A DNA stretch of 35,745 nucleotides from Methanobrevibacter sp. (GTDB lineage: Archaea > Methanobacteriota > Methanobacteria > Methanobacteriales > Methanobacteriaceae): contig NZ_JAFQSO010000018.1 of the NCBI RefSeq assembly GCF_017409525.1, positions 1 to 35,745 on the forward strand. Direction: 5' to 3'. Of this stretch, positions 1-7,590 are shown in pieces. The translations under genes were made by a program, and so were the position numbers. Under the pieces are notes generated by a model, which saw only the letters and a program-made list of their open reading frames with translations, had not been told where the DNA came from and did no database searches. Position 1 is the stretch's first letter; the number at the start of each line of letters is the position of its first letter.

Positions 1-20
1 ATCATTTTCATAATTATAAT

Positions 21-143
<123 letters not shown>

Positions 144-234
144 CTCTATTACAATTATTTAATTACTTCTTTTCTTGTTTTTTGATTATCTTTACTTAAC
201 TTAATACCGATATTGCACAATTTTAGGTGATTTT

Positions 235-1704
235 TTGAATATCCAAATATTAGATACTACTTTGCGCGATGGGGAACAAACTCCTGGTGTTTCTTTAACT
301 ACTAGTGAAAAATTTAGAATTGCTACTAAATTAGATGAAATTGGAGTAGATTTTATAGAAGCAGGTTCTGCTATTACTTCCGAAGGTGAAAGAGAGTCTA
401 TTAAAGAGATTACTAGTCAAGGTTTCAATGCTGAAATTTTAAGTTTTTCAAGACCGTTGAAGGGGGATATCGATTATTGTATTGATTGTAATGTAGATGC
501 TATTAATTTAGTTGTACCAACTTCTGATTTACATATTGCTGAGAAATTAAAAGTCACTAGAGAGGAGCTTTTGGACTTATCTAATGATGCTCTAGACTAC
601 TGTAAGGACCATGATTTGAAAGTTGAATTATCTGCCGAGGACGCTTCAAGAAGTGATATTGATTTTTTAAAGTTAGTTTATGATAATGCTATAGATCATG
701 GTGTAGATAGGATATGCGTATGTGATACTGTTGGTATTTTGACACCTGATTTGTCTTTTGAGTTATTTAATAAATTAAGTGGTATTGAAGTTCCAATAGC
801 TTGCCATTGTCACAATGATTTTGGACTTGCTGTTGCAAATACACTATCTGCACTTAAAGGCGGCGCAACAGAAATTCACACCACCATTAACGGCATTGGT
901 GAGAGAGCGGGCAATACATCATTTGAGGAATGTGTTGCTAGCATTGACAGATTGTTCCCTCAGTTTTCAACTAATATCAAAATCAATGAAATTTATGACA
1001 TGTCTAAGTTGGTTGCCAGATTAACTGGGGTATATATTCAGCCAAACAAGGCAATAGTCGGGGAAAATGCTTTTGCTCATGAATCTGGAATTCATTCAGA
1101 TGGAATTATTAAAAATTCTGCCACTTATGAACCTATGACTCCTGAACTTGTTGGAAGAAAACGTAAATTTATCATTGGAAAACATATGGGGACTCATGGT
1201 TTAAATAATAGATTAAAAGAGTTGGGTTTGAATGTTGACGATAATCAATTAAAACAAATCTGCGACAATATTAAAGTTTTAGCGGATAAAGGGAAAACTG
1301 TCACTGATGTTGATTTGCAGGTTATTGCCGATAATGTTTTAGAAATAAATCATGAGGACAGGATTAAGCTTGATGAGGTTACAATAGTGTCCGGCAATAA
1401 AGTGATGCCTACAGCATCTGTTAAGATAACTGTTGATGATGAACAGATTCTTAATGCTGGCGTCGGATTAGGTCCTGTTGATGCAGCAATCAATGCAATT
1501 AAATCTTTAGATATTTTTAAAGATATAGATCTGATTGAATATCACGTTGATTCTATCACTGGAGGTACTGATGCATTCATTGATGTAATTATTAAGCTCC
1601 AAAAGGCAGATAAGGTCGTATCTGCTCGCGGTACTGAAGCTGATATTATCAATGCTAGTGTTAAAGCATATATTGCGGGTGTCAATAGGTTACTTAGGGA
1701 TTAG
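235..1704 (+). CDS. cimA: (R)-citramalate synthase (CimA/LeuA family)
   Basis: Condenses acetyl-CoA with pyruvate to (R)-citramalate, the first step of the threonine-independent route to 2-oxobutyrate and isoleucine; cytosolic. The 489-aa product has the TIM-barrel signature RDGEQTPG at residues 11-18, the metal-binding HCHND at 191-195, NGIGERAGN, and a C-terminal LeuA-type regulatory domain from about residue 365 (ELDEVTIVSGN-like segment and GVGPVDAAINA-like segment), the site of end-product feedback in this family. Length and the text of both domains resemble archaeal CimA more than 2-isopropylmalate or homocitrate synthase, but these paralogues are close, so LeuA or AksA is the alternative. 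The start is TTG at 235, preceded by AGGTGA at 225-230; no in-frame ATG fits the conserved N-terminus. The Cgi121 gene follows after 7 nt. Confidence 0.85.
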   Translation: MNIQILDTTLRDGEQTPGVSLTTSEKFRIATKLDEIGVDFIEAGSAITSEGERESIKEITSQGFNAEILSFSRPLKGDIDYCIDCNVDAINLVVPTSDLHIAEKLKVTREELLDLSNDALDYCKDHDLKVELSAEDASRSDIDFLKLVYDNAIDHGVDRICVCDTVGILTPDLSFELFNKLSGIEVPIACHCHNDFGLAVANTLSALKGGATEIHTTINGIGERAGNTSFEECVASIDRLFPQFSTNIKINEIYDMSKLVARLTGVYIQPNKAIVGENAFAHESGIHSDGIIKNSATYEPMTPELVGRKRKFIIGKHMGTHGLNNRLKELGLNVDDNQLKQICDNIKVLADKGKTVTDVDLQVIADNVLEINHEDRIKLDEVTIVSGNKVMPTASVKITVDDEQILNAGVGLGPVDAAINAIKSLDIFKDIDLIEYHVDSITGGTDAFIDVIIKLQKADKVVSARGTEADIINASVKAYIAGVNRLLRD

Positions 1705-1711
1705 TGTTATC

Positions 1712-2203
1712 ATGGAGATAGATAATTTAAAAATCTTGGGTTTTAATGCAACTGTTAGTTCAGTTGGTGAAACTTTAAGCCAGATTGATAATATTAAAGA
1801 GGATGGGGAAATCATCCAACTTCTAAATGCTGATGCAATAGCCGGCAAGAGTCATGTTGTCCATGGTGTTAATCAGGCATTTCTTGCTTTTGGGCGTGGT
1901 GAAAACCTAGCAAAGGATATCAGTGTTGAGATAGTACTTAGATGTTCCGCTCAAAGGCAAATTTCAAAGGCATTTGATATTTTAGGCCTTAAGGAAGGTA
2001 ATATGAACCTTTGTGCTGTTTTAATTAATTGCAACGACTACACCTCCGAGTTGTCTTCAATATTTACTTTAGATGATAGTGTTTTAATTAGTGATGATGA
2101 AAAATTGATGGAAATCTATAAAATAAGTGACATTGAAGCTGAAAACATGTCTTTGGAGGATATCATAATCGACAGAATTACAAGACTCACTGTAGATTAT
2201 TAA
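1712..2203 (+). CDS. cgi121: KEOPS complex subunit Cgi121
   Basis: A 163-aa protein resembling Cgi121, the KEOPS subunit that binds tRNA and stimulates Bud32/Kae1 during formation of the universal t6A modification at tRNA position 37. The family signature is visible at about residues 40-95: an INxDxIxGxxH-type segment (here LLNADAIAGKSHVVHG), then FAFGRGENLAKDIS-like text and the conserved CSAQRQISKAFDILGLK stretch. I chose ATG 1712 over the in-frame start at 1652 because the latter lies inside cimA and the homologous region begins at MEIDNLKILGF; AGGGAT at 1696-1701 can act as SD. The 3' end overlaps the convergent aminotransferase gene by 17 nt. No other KEOPS gene lies in the window, as is usual for these scattered subunits. 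Confidence 0.8.
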   Translation: MEIDNLKILGFNATVSSVGETLSQIDNIKEDGEIIQLLNADAIAGKSHVVHGVNQAFLAFGRGENLAKDISVEIVLRCSAQRQISKAFDILGLKEGNMNLCAVLINCNDYTSELSSIFTLDDSVLISDDEKLMEIYKISDIEAENMSLEDIIIDRITRLTVDY

Positions 2204-3146
2204 TTTTTAACTCTTCTATTATCTTATCCAAATATTCTTTTTTGAGGCAACCATAATCAAGATTTTTTATTTCAACAGAAATTGCCTTCTGTTTTACGCG
2301 ATTATAATTGGGGCATGTGGTTATGAATCCGCTTTTGTCGATTGGCAGTGCCTTTTTTAACTTCCATGAAATTTCTTTTGCATTGGCATGTGGAATAATT
2401 ATATTCACTCCTCTTTTTTTACCATGGATGGTGTTGGTGATGTGTTTTCTTAGATGCTCTGTTGCATTTAATGTAACTTCAAGATTTTTTTCAACATTAT
2501 CAAGCTCACTACATATACCACTACATACAATTTCATTAGTTTTGCTTAATTTTTGAGGCATAGGATTGTCATTAAAAATCTCTTCAATATTTGTGCTGAT
2601 AAATCCTCCACTTCCAACATTAATCATTTTTGGCGAACCAGTTGATGCAAGAATGATGTCTGAGTATTTGCCGTTTCCAAGTTCATGTTTTTTATCTCCA
2701 ATTCCGGCAGATGCATCTTCAATGGATATGATGCCATTGTTCTTACAATATTTTGAAATGTTTTTTGTGTCTTGCTCACCACTGTATCCTGCAAAGCTTG
2801 TAAATATCAATGCGGAGTTTTCATTTATTTCAAGATCATCTAAATCTTTCGGATTTATTATTCCCAAATCGGTTTTAAGTGTTATGATGTTTTTATTTAG
2901 AAATTTGGCAATTTGCTTGAAACCATGCCATCCCCCTTGATCCGGTACTATGATATCGCCTTCAATTGCAGACAGCGCAACAAAAATGCTGTTATTGCCG
3001 CTGGAAGTTATTTTCACGAATTCATGTGATGTTAAATTTTTGATTTTGTCATGGCATTTGCTTTCAAAATCATCTTCAATATTTCCCAGTGCAACTTCAG
3101 ACATTATTTTTCGAGTTTCTTTTGAAGGGGTTTTAAATTTAAACAT
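2187..3146 (-). CDS. DegT/DnrJ-like PLP-dependent aminotransferase-family protein
   Basis: A 319-aa fold-type I PLP enzyme by motif. TSSGNNSIFVAL at about 47-58 is the phosphate-binding start of the large domain; IISIEDASAGIGDK places the cofactor-binding Asp at residue 144; STGSPKMINVGSGGFIST places the Schiff-base Lys at 173, followed by the GGF turn typical of the DegT/StrS group. PDQGGWHGF at about 68-76 is distinctive. The protein is shorter than most DegT enzymes (about 370-400 aa), so the C-terminal domain is reduced. Substrate unknown. ATG 3146 begins 1 nt after the stop of the Nre gene, so the two are almost certainly cotranslated; an extended in-frame start at 3203 would overlap the Nre gene. 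It could be an amino-sugar aminotransferase or a cysteine desulfurase-like lyase; I cannot decide. Confidence 0.72.
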   Translation of the reverse strand: MFKFKTPSKETRKIMSEVALGNIEDDFESKCHDKIKNLTSHEFVKITSSGNNSIFVALSAIEGDIIVPDQGGWHGFKQIAKFLNKNIITLKTDLGIINPKDLDDLEINENSALIFTSFAGYSGEQDTKNISKYCKNNGIISIEDASAGIGDKKHELGNGKYSDIILASTGSPKMINVGSGGFISTNIEEIFNDNPMPQKLSKTNEIVCSGICSELDNVEKNLEVTLNATEHLRKHITNTIHGKKRGVNIIIPHANAKEISWKLKKALPIDKSGFITTCPNYNRVKQKAISVEIKNLDYGCLKKEYLDKIIEELKINNLQ

Positions 3147-3147
3147 A

Positions 3148-4320
3148 TTATTCACTTTTAAAGTACATGTCGAGTGTAGTTTGTTTTGTGTGAAGCATTT
3201 CATTTAGCAGGGTGCCCTGTTTTACATATCTGTTTATAGGTATTTTTAATTTTTCTCCGGAATACTTTAAACAGTCTTCCAAGGTTTCAAATTCCAAGTA
3301 AGGTCTCATCATAGCTTCTTTAATATTTTCCCTTACATTAAAAACGCCTAATGGGACATATCCGTCGTATGCTTCTCTTAATATAATCAAGCCAGATTGT
3401 TTTTTGATTTTTAAAAGGTAATCAAGAACTGCCATTTTTGCAGTATAATAGCATCCGCCAACTCTTGAGTATTCTTTTTTACCTCCATTGGTTTCATAAT
3501 CTGAAAATATCAACTCTTCATTTTTCATTAATCTGATAAATGCTTCATACCATTCATATTGCCATTCAGTTGGTGTCAATATGATTATATAATAATTTTT
3601 AAGCGCTCCAAATTCGAATAGTCTATAGGTGTCCAGTCTTTCAAATTTTCTCACTTCTTTTAAAAATTCATCTGCCAATGTGGAATCGCATGCTGTGATG
3701 GACCAACGTGTTGGCACTAATTTTCTCTTGTTTTTTGTTCCAATGGCTCCAACTGAAAATGCTTTTTGCATGGCTGAGAATGGAACGTCCTTGTTGTGAA
3801 GGTTTAGGACAGCTTCTGTTGCCTTTAAATCAGTATCATAGAAAGTCTTTTCGAGCTGTTTGTCCCATCTCACAGCATCAATGTCAAATTTTTCAATGAC
3901 GGCACTGGGGCCATGGGGCATGCTGTCTTCTGTAAGCAAAGATCCTGTCGGACGCTTTCCAAAGGTGGCTTCACTATCTATTGATTTTGATGCAAGGGAT
4001 ATGTCCTGGAGTTTTTCAACAAAAGGGTTTTCCAAATCATCAATTTTTATAAGCTGTTTTCCCCTTACAAGGTTCATTCTATAGTTGATGATTTCCTCTT
4101 GGGATTTATTTTGCCCAATCCATGATTCTGGAGAGTCCATGATATATGTGTCTCCCATTTGGGAACTCATCATGGGTCCTGCATAAACTTTTGGATAGGA
4201 CCATCTTCCAATAAAAACTGATGGTGGAGTTGTTCCTTCCAGGTTTTTCCCAACTTTAACAGATTTCATTTGAATTTGTTCTGTTAATTTTGCAAGATAT
4301 GCGTTTTTAGTTGTTTTCAT
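3148..4320 (-). CDS. nreA: Nre-family archaeal DNA repair protein with C-terminal PIP box
   Basis: A 390-aa protein of the archaeal Nre family (DUF650/DUF651 regions), linked in haloarchaea to repair of crosslinking damage together with UvrABC and PCNA. Visible hallmarks are the N-terminal segment [19 protein letters not shown] (about 32-50), the [17 protein letters not shown] segment, [13 protein letters not shown] near the middle, and [15 protein letters not shown]. The last residues, QTTLDMYF at 380-387, match the PCNA-interacting peptide consensus Qxx(L/I)xx(F/Y)(F/Y). Unlike many NreA proteins there is no cysteine-rich zinc motif at the N-terminus. The gene is first of a two-gene minus-strand unit with the PLP enzyme. 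Start ATG 4320. The family assignment is firm; the repair role is taken from family knowledge. Confidence 0.85.
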   Translation of the reverse strand: MKTTKNAYLAKLTEQIQMKSVKVGKNLEGTTPPSVFIGRWSYPKVYAGPMMSSQMGDTYIMDSPESWIGQNKSQEEIINYRMNLVRGKQLIKIDDLENPFVEKLQDISLASKSIDSEATFGKRPTGSLLTEDSMPHGPSAVIEKFDIDAVRWDKQLEKTFYDTDLKATEAVLNLHNKDVPFSAMQKAFSVGAIGTKNKRKLVPTRWSITACDSTLADEFLKEVRKFERLDTYRLFEFGALKNYYIIILTPTEWQYEWYEAFIRLMKNEELIFSDYETNGGKKEYSRVGGCYYTAKMAVLDYLLKIKKQSGLIILREAYDGYVPLGVFNVRENIKEAMMRPYLEFETLEDCLKYSGEKLKIPINRYVKQGTLLNEMLHTKQTTLDMYFKSE

Positions 4321-4341
4321 GGTTTTAAAAAAAGTAAAAAT

Positions 4342-4368
4342 AAATACTATTAATTAAAAATAGTATTT
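4342..4368 (-). terminator. Terminator of the guaA operon
   Basis: Ten-base perfect inverted repeat (AAATACTATT at 4342-4351, AATAGTATTT at 4359-4368, 7-nt loop), overlapping the stop codon of the subunit B gene. On the minus strand it is followed by T-rich sequence including a seven-T run at about 4327-4333. It separates the guaA operon from the Nre gene. Confidence 0.65.
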
Positions 4369-5293
4369 AACAGAATTCGATGGTTGCTGGTGGTTTGTCA
4401 CTAATGGATAGTGCAACGTGAGTAACTTCAGAAATTTCGGAAGTAATCCTTTTGGAAATGGTTTGGACAACTTCCCAAGGAAGTTCCGCTACAGATGCGG
4501 TCATCGCATCAATGGAATTCACGATTCTAACTACAACCAAGTATCCAAAGTCTCTTTGGTCTCCTTTAACGCCTGTAACTTTTGTATCGGTCAGCACTGC
4601 AAAGTATTGCCATACTTCCTCGTCAATTCCTGCGGCTTCAACTTCATCGCAAACGATTTTGTTTGCTTTTCTGCAGATTTCAACATTTTCTCTTGTAAGT
4701 GCTCCAACAACACGCACTCCAAGGCCAGGTCCTGGGAAAGGTTGTCTGTATACTGTTGTTTTTGGAAGGCCCAATTCGTCACCGATTTCCCTTACTTCGT
4801 CTTTGTATAAATCGCGAATCGGTTCGCAGAGTTCCAATTCCATTCCGCTTGGAAGAGCCAAGTTGTGGTGTGATTTGATTTCACCTTTGGTTTCAATCCA
4901 GTCAGGTGCAATAGTTCCTTGAACTAAGAATTTAGCATCTGATTTTATTGCTTCTCTTTCGAACACGTCAATGAACACTTTTCCGATGATTTTTCTTTTT
5001 TCTTCAGGGTCGTCAACGCCTGCAAGCGCATCCATAAATTCATCAGAGGCGTCCACGAATTTGAAGTTCAATCTGTCTTTAAAGGTGTTGGTTACCTGTT
5101 CAACTTCACCTTCTCTTAAAAGGCCATGATCTACAAAAACAGCAGTTAAATTATCTCCAATAGCTTCTTGCACGAGCACTGAACATACGGAACTGTCTAC
5201 TCCTCCAGATAATGCAATAATAGCTTTTTCATCACCGATTTGATCTTTGATTTTTTGAATTGCATCTTCAATAAATTCTTTTGGACCTAACAT
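4367..5293 (-). CDS. guaAB: GMP synthase subunit B (ATP pyrophosphatase subunit)
   Basis: Adenylates XMP and accepts ammonia from the glutaminase subunit to give GMP, the last step of purine synthesis. The 308-aa product has the PP-loop SGGVDSS at residues 29-35, the FVDHGLLR strand that follows, the [12 protein letters not shown] signature of the C-terminal dimerisation domain, and ends in KPPATIEFC, close to the usual GuaA C-terminus. In archaea this enzyme is split, and its partner lies two genes upstream in the same operon. I chose ATG 5293, which begins 1 nt after the stop of the small acidic gene; an in-frame start at 5323 lies within that gene and adds a non-conserved [10 protein letters not shown] segment. 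Confidence 0.95.
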   Translation of the reverse strand: MLGPKEFIEDAIQKIKDQIGDEKAIIALSGGVDSSVCSVLVQEAIGDNLTAVFVDHGLLREGEVEQVTNTFKDRLNFKFVDASDEFMDALAGVDDPEEKRKIIGKVFIDVFEREAIKSDAKFLVQGTIAPDWIETKGEIKSHHNLALPSGMELELCEPIRDLYKDEVREIGDELGLPKTTVYRQPFPGPGLGVRVVGALTRENVEICRKANKIVCDEVEAAGIDEEVWQYFAVLTDTKVTGVKGDQRDFGYLVVVRIVNSIDAMTASVAELPWEVVQTISKRITSEISEVTHVALSISDKPPATIEFC

Positions 5294-5294
5294 T

Positions 5295-5549
5295 TTATTC
5301 CTCGTCTTCTTCATAATCTTCAATAATTTGTTTAATCATAGCTTCAAGACCATTGTCATTTCCAGATTCAATAGCTTCTATGATGTCATCATATTTAACA
5401 AATTTTTCGAGTTTTACGGATTTTCCTCCTATTCCAGATATTCTAAATCCGTATTCTTCATCACCGATTGGTATGTTAACATATTTTCTTTTTAATCCAG
5501 CTTTGTTGTCTTGTGCTTTGGTTGCTAAATCTTCGGCATTATCAATCAT
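5295..5549 (-). CDS. Small acidic protein between the GMP synthase subunits, unknown
   Basis: An 84-aa protein that I do not recognise. It starts at ATG 5549, with AGGTG at about 5557-5561 as SD; the longer in-frame TTG start at 5570 would overlap the upstream guaA gene and lacks this spacing. The N-terminus is mixed, the middle is basic and aromatic (about residues 17-50, with [19 protein letters not shown]), and the last 15 residues are strongly acidic (EDYEEDEE). No cysteines, membrane segments or signal peptide. Its place between the two GMP synthase subunits, 8 nt after one and 1 nt before the other, argues for cotranslation and possibly for a structural or regulatory partner in the complex. 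That role is inference. Confidence 0.75.
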   Translation of the reverse strand: MIDNAEDLATKAQDNKAGLKRKYVNIPIGDEEYGFRISGIGGKSVKLEKFVKYDDIIEAIESGNDNGLEAMIKQIIEDYEEDEE

Positions 5550-5557
5550 TATTACAC

Positions 5558-6115
5558 CTATTTTTGACAAATTTTATAAAAGTTTTCAAAAATTGTTGAT
5601 CCTTTTGGAGTGTGATGTACTTCGGGATGGAATTGGATTCCATAAACATCTTTATCTTTATGTTTAAAGGATTCAACGTCACATAAGTTAGAACTAGCTA
5701 AGATTTCGAAATCTTCAGGGATTGTTTTCACTTCATCTTTATGGGAAGACCAAACATCCATTTCAGGTGCTAATCCTTCAAATAAGTTTTCATCGTTATT
5801 GATATTAATTTTCACTTGAGCATAACTTTCAGTATCTGAAGTGGTTACTTGTCCGCCATATGCCTTTGCAATTAGTTGGTGTCCAAGACAAATTCCTAAA
5901 ATTGGCAGGTCAAAGTGCTTAATATACTCTTCACTATTGCCTGCACCTTCCAGTGAAGGTCCTCCACCCAATATCAATCCGACTGGATTTTCAGCTTCAA
6001 TTTCTTCAATTGTCAAAGTGTTTGAAACTAATTTGGATGGTATTTTAAGATATTGTAAACTTCTTGCAATCCTATGATTATACTGTCCCTTATTATTTAT
6101 AACTAATATTGTCAT
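5558..6115 (-). CDS. guaAA: GMP synthase subunit A (glutamine amidotransferase)
   Basis: Class I glutaminase that supplies ammonia to the GMP synthase ATP-pyrophosphatase subunit. The 185-aa product has the nucleophile elbow GICLGHQ with Cys76, an oxyanion-type LILGGGPS at 48-55, and the GIQFHPEV segment with His163 and Glu165 completing the triad. Length fits archaeal GuaAa (about 185-190 aa). ATG 6115 is preferred over ATG 6127: GGAG lies six bases before it, and the upstream ATG overlaps that SD. First gene of a three-gene minus-strand operon. Confidence 0.95.
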   Translation of the reverse strand: MTILVINNKGQYNHRIARSLQYLKIPSKLVSNTLTIEEIEAENPVGLILGGGPSLEGAGNSEEYIKHFDLPILGICLGHQLIAKAYGGQVTTSDTESYAQVKININNDENLFEGLAPEMDVWSSHKDEVKTIPEDFEILASSNLCDVESFKHKDKDVYGIQFHPEVHHTPKGSTIFENFYKICQK

Positions 6116-6222
6116 TTTATACTCCATGAAAATATAATGATATTATTTTTGGTTTTTTTATTTATTATAGTTATCTTATAATTGTTAAAAAAATAGTAAA
6201 GTTACTTGCAATTTCCTTAAGG

Positions 6223-6230
6223 TTTATATA
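6223..6230 (+). promoter_or_regulatory. TATA box before the micro-protein gene
   Basis: TTTATATA at 6223-6230, about 25 nt before the candidate start codons at 6249/6255. With the usual archaeal TATA-to-start-site spacing, the transcript would begin at or just before the start codon, giving a leaderless or very short leader. Confidence 0.5.
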
Positions 6231-6248
6231 GGATATGATATAAATGTG

Positions 6249-6401
6249 ATGTACATGGAATTACAAGATTTAATATTTATTATAGTTGCTATTTTAATAG
6301 CCGTATTAGTATTGAAGGTATTCATGTGGTTATTGCCGGTTATTGTAGTTTTGATTATCGCATTTTTCATTTACATGTTCTTGAAAGAACGTTACGATTA
6401 A
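6249..6401 (+). CDS. Small integral membrane protein (50 aa), unknown
   Basis: A short open frame from ATG 6249 (or ATG 6255, same frame) to TAA 6399-6401. The product starts MYMELQDLIFIIVAIL and is almost wholly hydrophobic, with two probable membrane segments (about residues 7-23 and 26-45) separated by a single Lys and ending in a charged KERYD tail. No good SD is seen, but a TATA box sits at 6223-6230. The stop overlaps the stop of the convergent trxB gene by 4 nt. Homology unknown. The hydrophobic composition, clean stop and promoter support a real gene over chance, but chance cannot be excluded at this length. Confidence 0.55.
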   Translation: MYMELQDLIFIIVAILIAVLVLKVFMWLLPVIVVLIIAFFIYMFLKERYD

Positions 6402-7315
6402 TTTTCTTTTAAATCGAGGTATGCTGAAGTTGCGGCAACTGCACCTTCTCCGCATGCTACAACCCACTGCTTTAAACCAACACACACATCACCAATTGCA
6501 TAAACATAGTCGATATTAGTTTTTTGATTTTTATCCGTGATTATATGGCCGGTTTCGTCCAGGTCGACTTCCAGTTGTTTTGCAAGTTCAGTATGTGGGA
6601 TGTATCCGACGCTTATGAAAACGCCATTTGTAGGAACTTCTTTGACTTCACCTGTTTTTGTATCTTTAATGATCACGGACTCGACAAGCATTTCACCTTT
6701 GATTTCTTCAACTGTTGCGTTGAGAATTGTGCCAATGCCTTCTTTTTCAATCATGTCCTGCAGGTGTTTTTGGGCTCTGAATTCGTCCCTTCTGTGAACC
6801 ACAGTCACATTCGCACCCAAGTTTTTAAGATAAATCGCTTCCTGAAGGGCGCTGTTTCCTCCGCCCACCATTATGACATCTCTTCCAGCAAAGAAAAATC
6901 CGTCGCAAGTTGCACAATAGCTGACTCCTTTGCCTTTGAAGTCCTCTTCGCCTTTCACGTTTAGATGTTGATGTGAGCTTCCGGTCGCCAAAATTATGCT
7001 TTTGGATTGGTATGTGTCTTTGGTGGTTTTAACTGTGAATCTGTATTCTTCGTGGGTTTTTGTTATTTCAGTTACCTCTTCCATTTCGTGCAGATCACAG
7101 TTTTTGATGGCTTGTGTTTTCATTTTTTCAATCAATTCCAAACCTGAAATGCTTTCAAAGCCAGGATAGTTTTCCATTTCCGGAACTTCACGTCCGATTC
7201 CCCCAGCCAGGTCTTTGTCAATTATTAAATTTTTTGTTCCTTGTCTTCCTGCATAAATTCCAGCAGTTAAACCGCCCGGGCCTGCTCCTATAATAATGAT
7301 GTCATACTTTTCCAT
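6398..7315 (-). CDS. trxB: Thioredoxin reductase (NAD(P)H/FAD, CxxC)
   Basis: Flavoprotein of the low-Mr thioredoxin-disulfide reductase family. The 305-aa product has the FAD dinucleotide fold GAGPGG at 10-15, the redox pair CATC at 134-137 in the usual YCATCDG context, a second nucleotide-binding motif GGGNSA at 151-156, and VVHRRDEFRA at about 172-181, the basic signature usually associated with NADPH binding. It ends with the family GDV...QWVVACGEGAVAA flavin-binding segment. Start ATG 7315 follows GAGGAG at a spacing of 6; the GTG six bases upstream lies inside that SD. Some methanogen homologues use reduced F420 or other donors, so the donor is not settled by sequence. No thioredoxin gene adjoins. 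Confidence 0.92.
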   Translation of the reverse strand: MEKYDIIIIGAGPGGLTAGIYAGRQGTKNLIIDKDLAGGIGREVPEMENYPGFESISGLELIEKMKTQAIKNCDLHEMEEVTEITKTHEEYRFTVKTTKDTYQSKSIILATGSSHQHLNVKGEEDFKGKGVSYCATCDGFFFAGRDVIMVGGGNSALQEAIYLKNLGANVTVVHRRDEFRAQKHLQDMIEKEGIGTILNATVEEIKGEMLVESVIIKDTKTGEVKEVPTNGVFISVGYIPHTELAKQLEVDLDETGHIITDKNQKTNIDYVYAIGDVCVGLKQWVVACGEGAVAATSAYLDLKEN

Positions 7316-7560
7316 TTGCACTCCTCAAGAAATTCTGTAGTTAGAATTATTTATTGTCTAATTAAGATTTAAAATTATTGAATGAAATGTTAATAGATTC
7401 AATGGATGAATATGTCGATGTGTTTTGGGCAATGACTTTTAGATTGTTTGTATGGTGTTATCAAATTATTTTCATCATTCAAGTTAATCACTAAAATATC
7501 TATGTAAATATTATTAGTTTAAATCTTTTACTCATCTGAGCAAATGTAAAAAAAGTGAAT

Positions 7561-7584
7561 ATTAAGAGGGATTAACCTCTTAAT
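7561..7584 (-). terminator. Terminator of the secreted Ig-like protein gene
   Basis: Perfect 9-bp inverted repeat, ATTAAGAGG at 7561-7569 and CCTCTTAAT at 7576-7584 with a 6-nt loop, 6 nt beyond the stop codon on the minus strand and followed there by a seven-T run at about 7548-7554. This is the usual intrinsic hairpin-plus-T arrangement. Confidence 0.7.
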
Positions 7585-7590
7585 CAAATG

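Noticed and set aside
2308-3207. Plus-strand open frames opposite the PLP enzyme gene
   Set aside because: The minus-strand product carries clear PLP-enzyme motifs and tight operon spacing; the plus-strand frames have biased, uninformative composition.
4418-4922. Two overlapping plus-strand frames opposite guaA subunit B
   Set aside because: The GMP synthase gene is certain and these frames are complements of it with no start signals.
7322-7560. A gene or RNA between trxB and the surface protein gene
   Set aside because: The stretch is AT-rich with frequent stops and no hairpin or SD-preceded frame except the terminator at 7561-7584.
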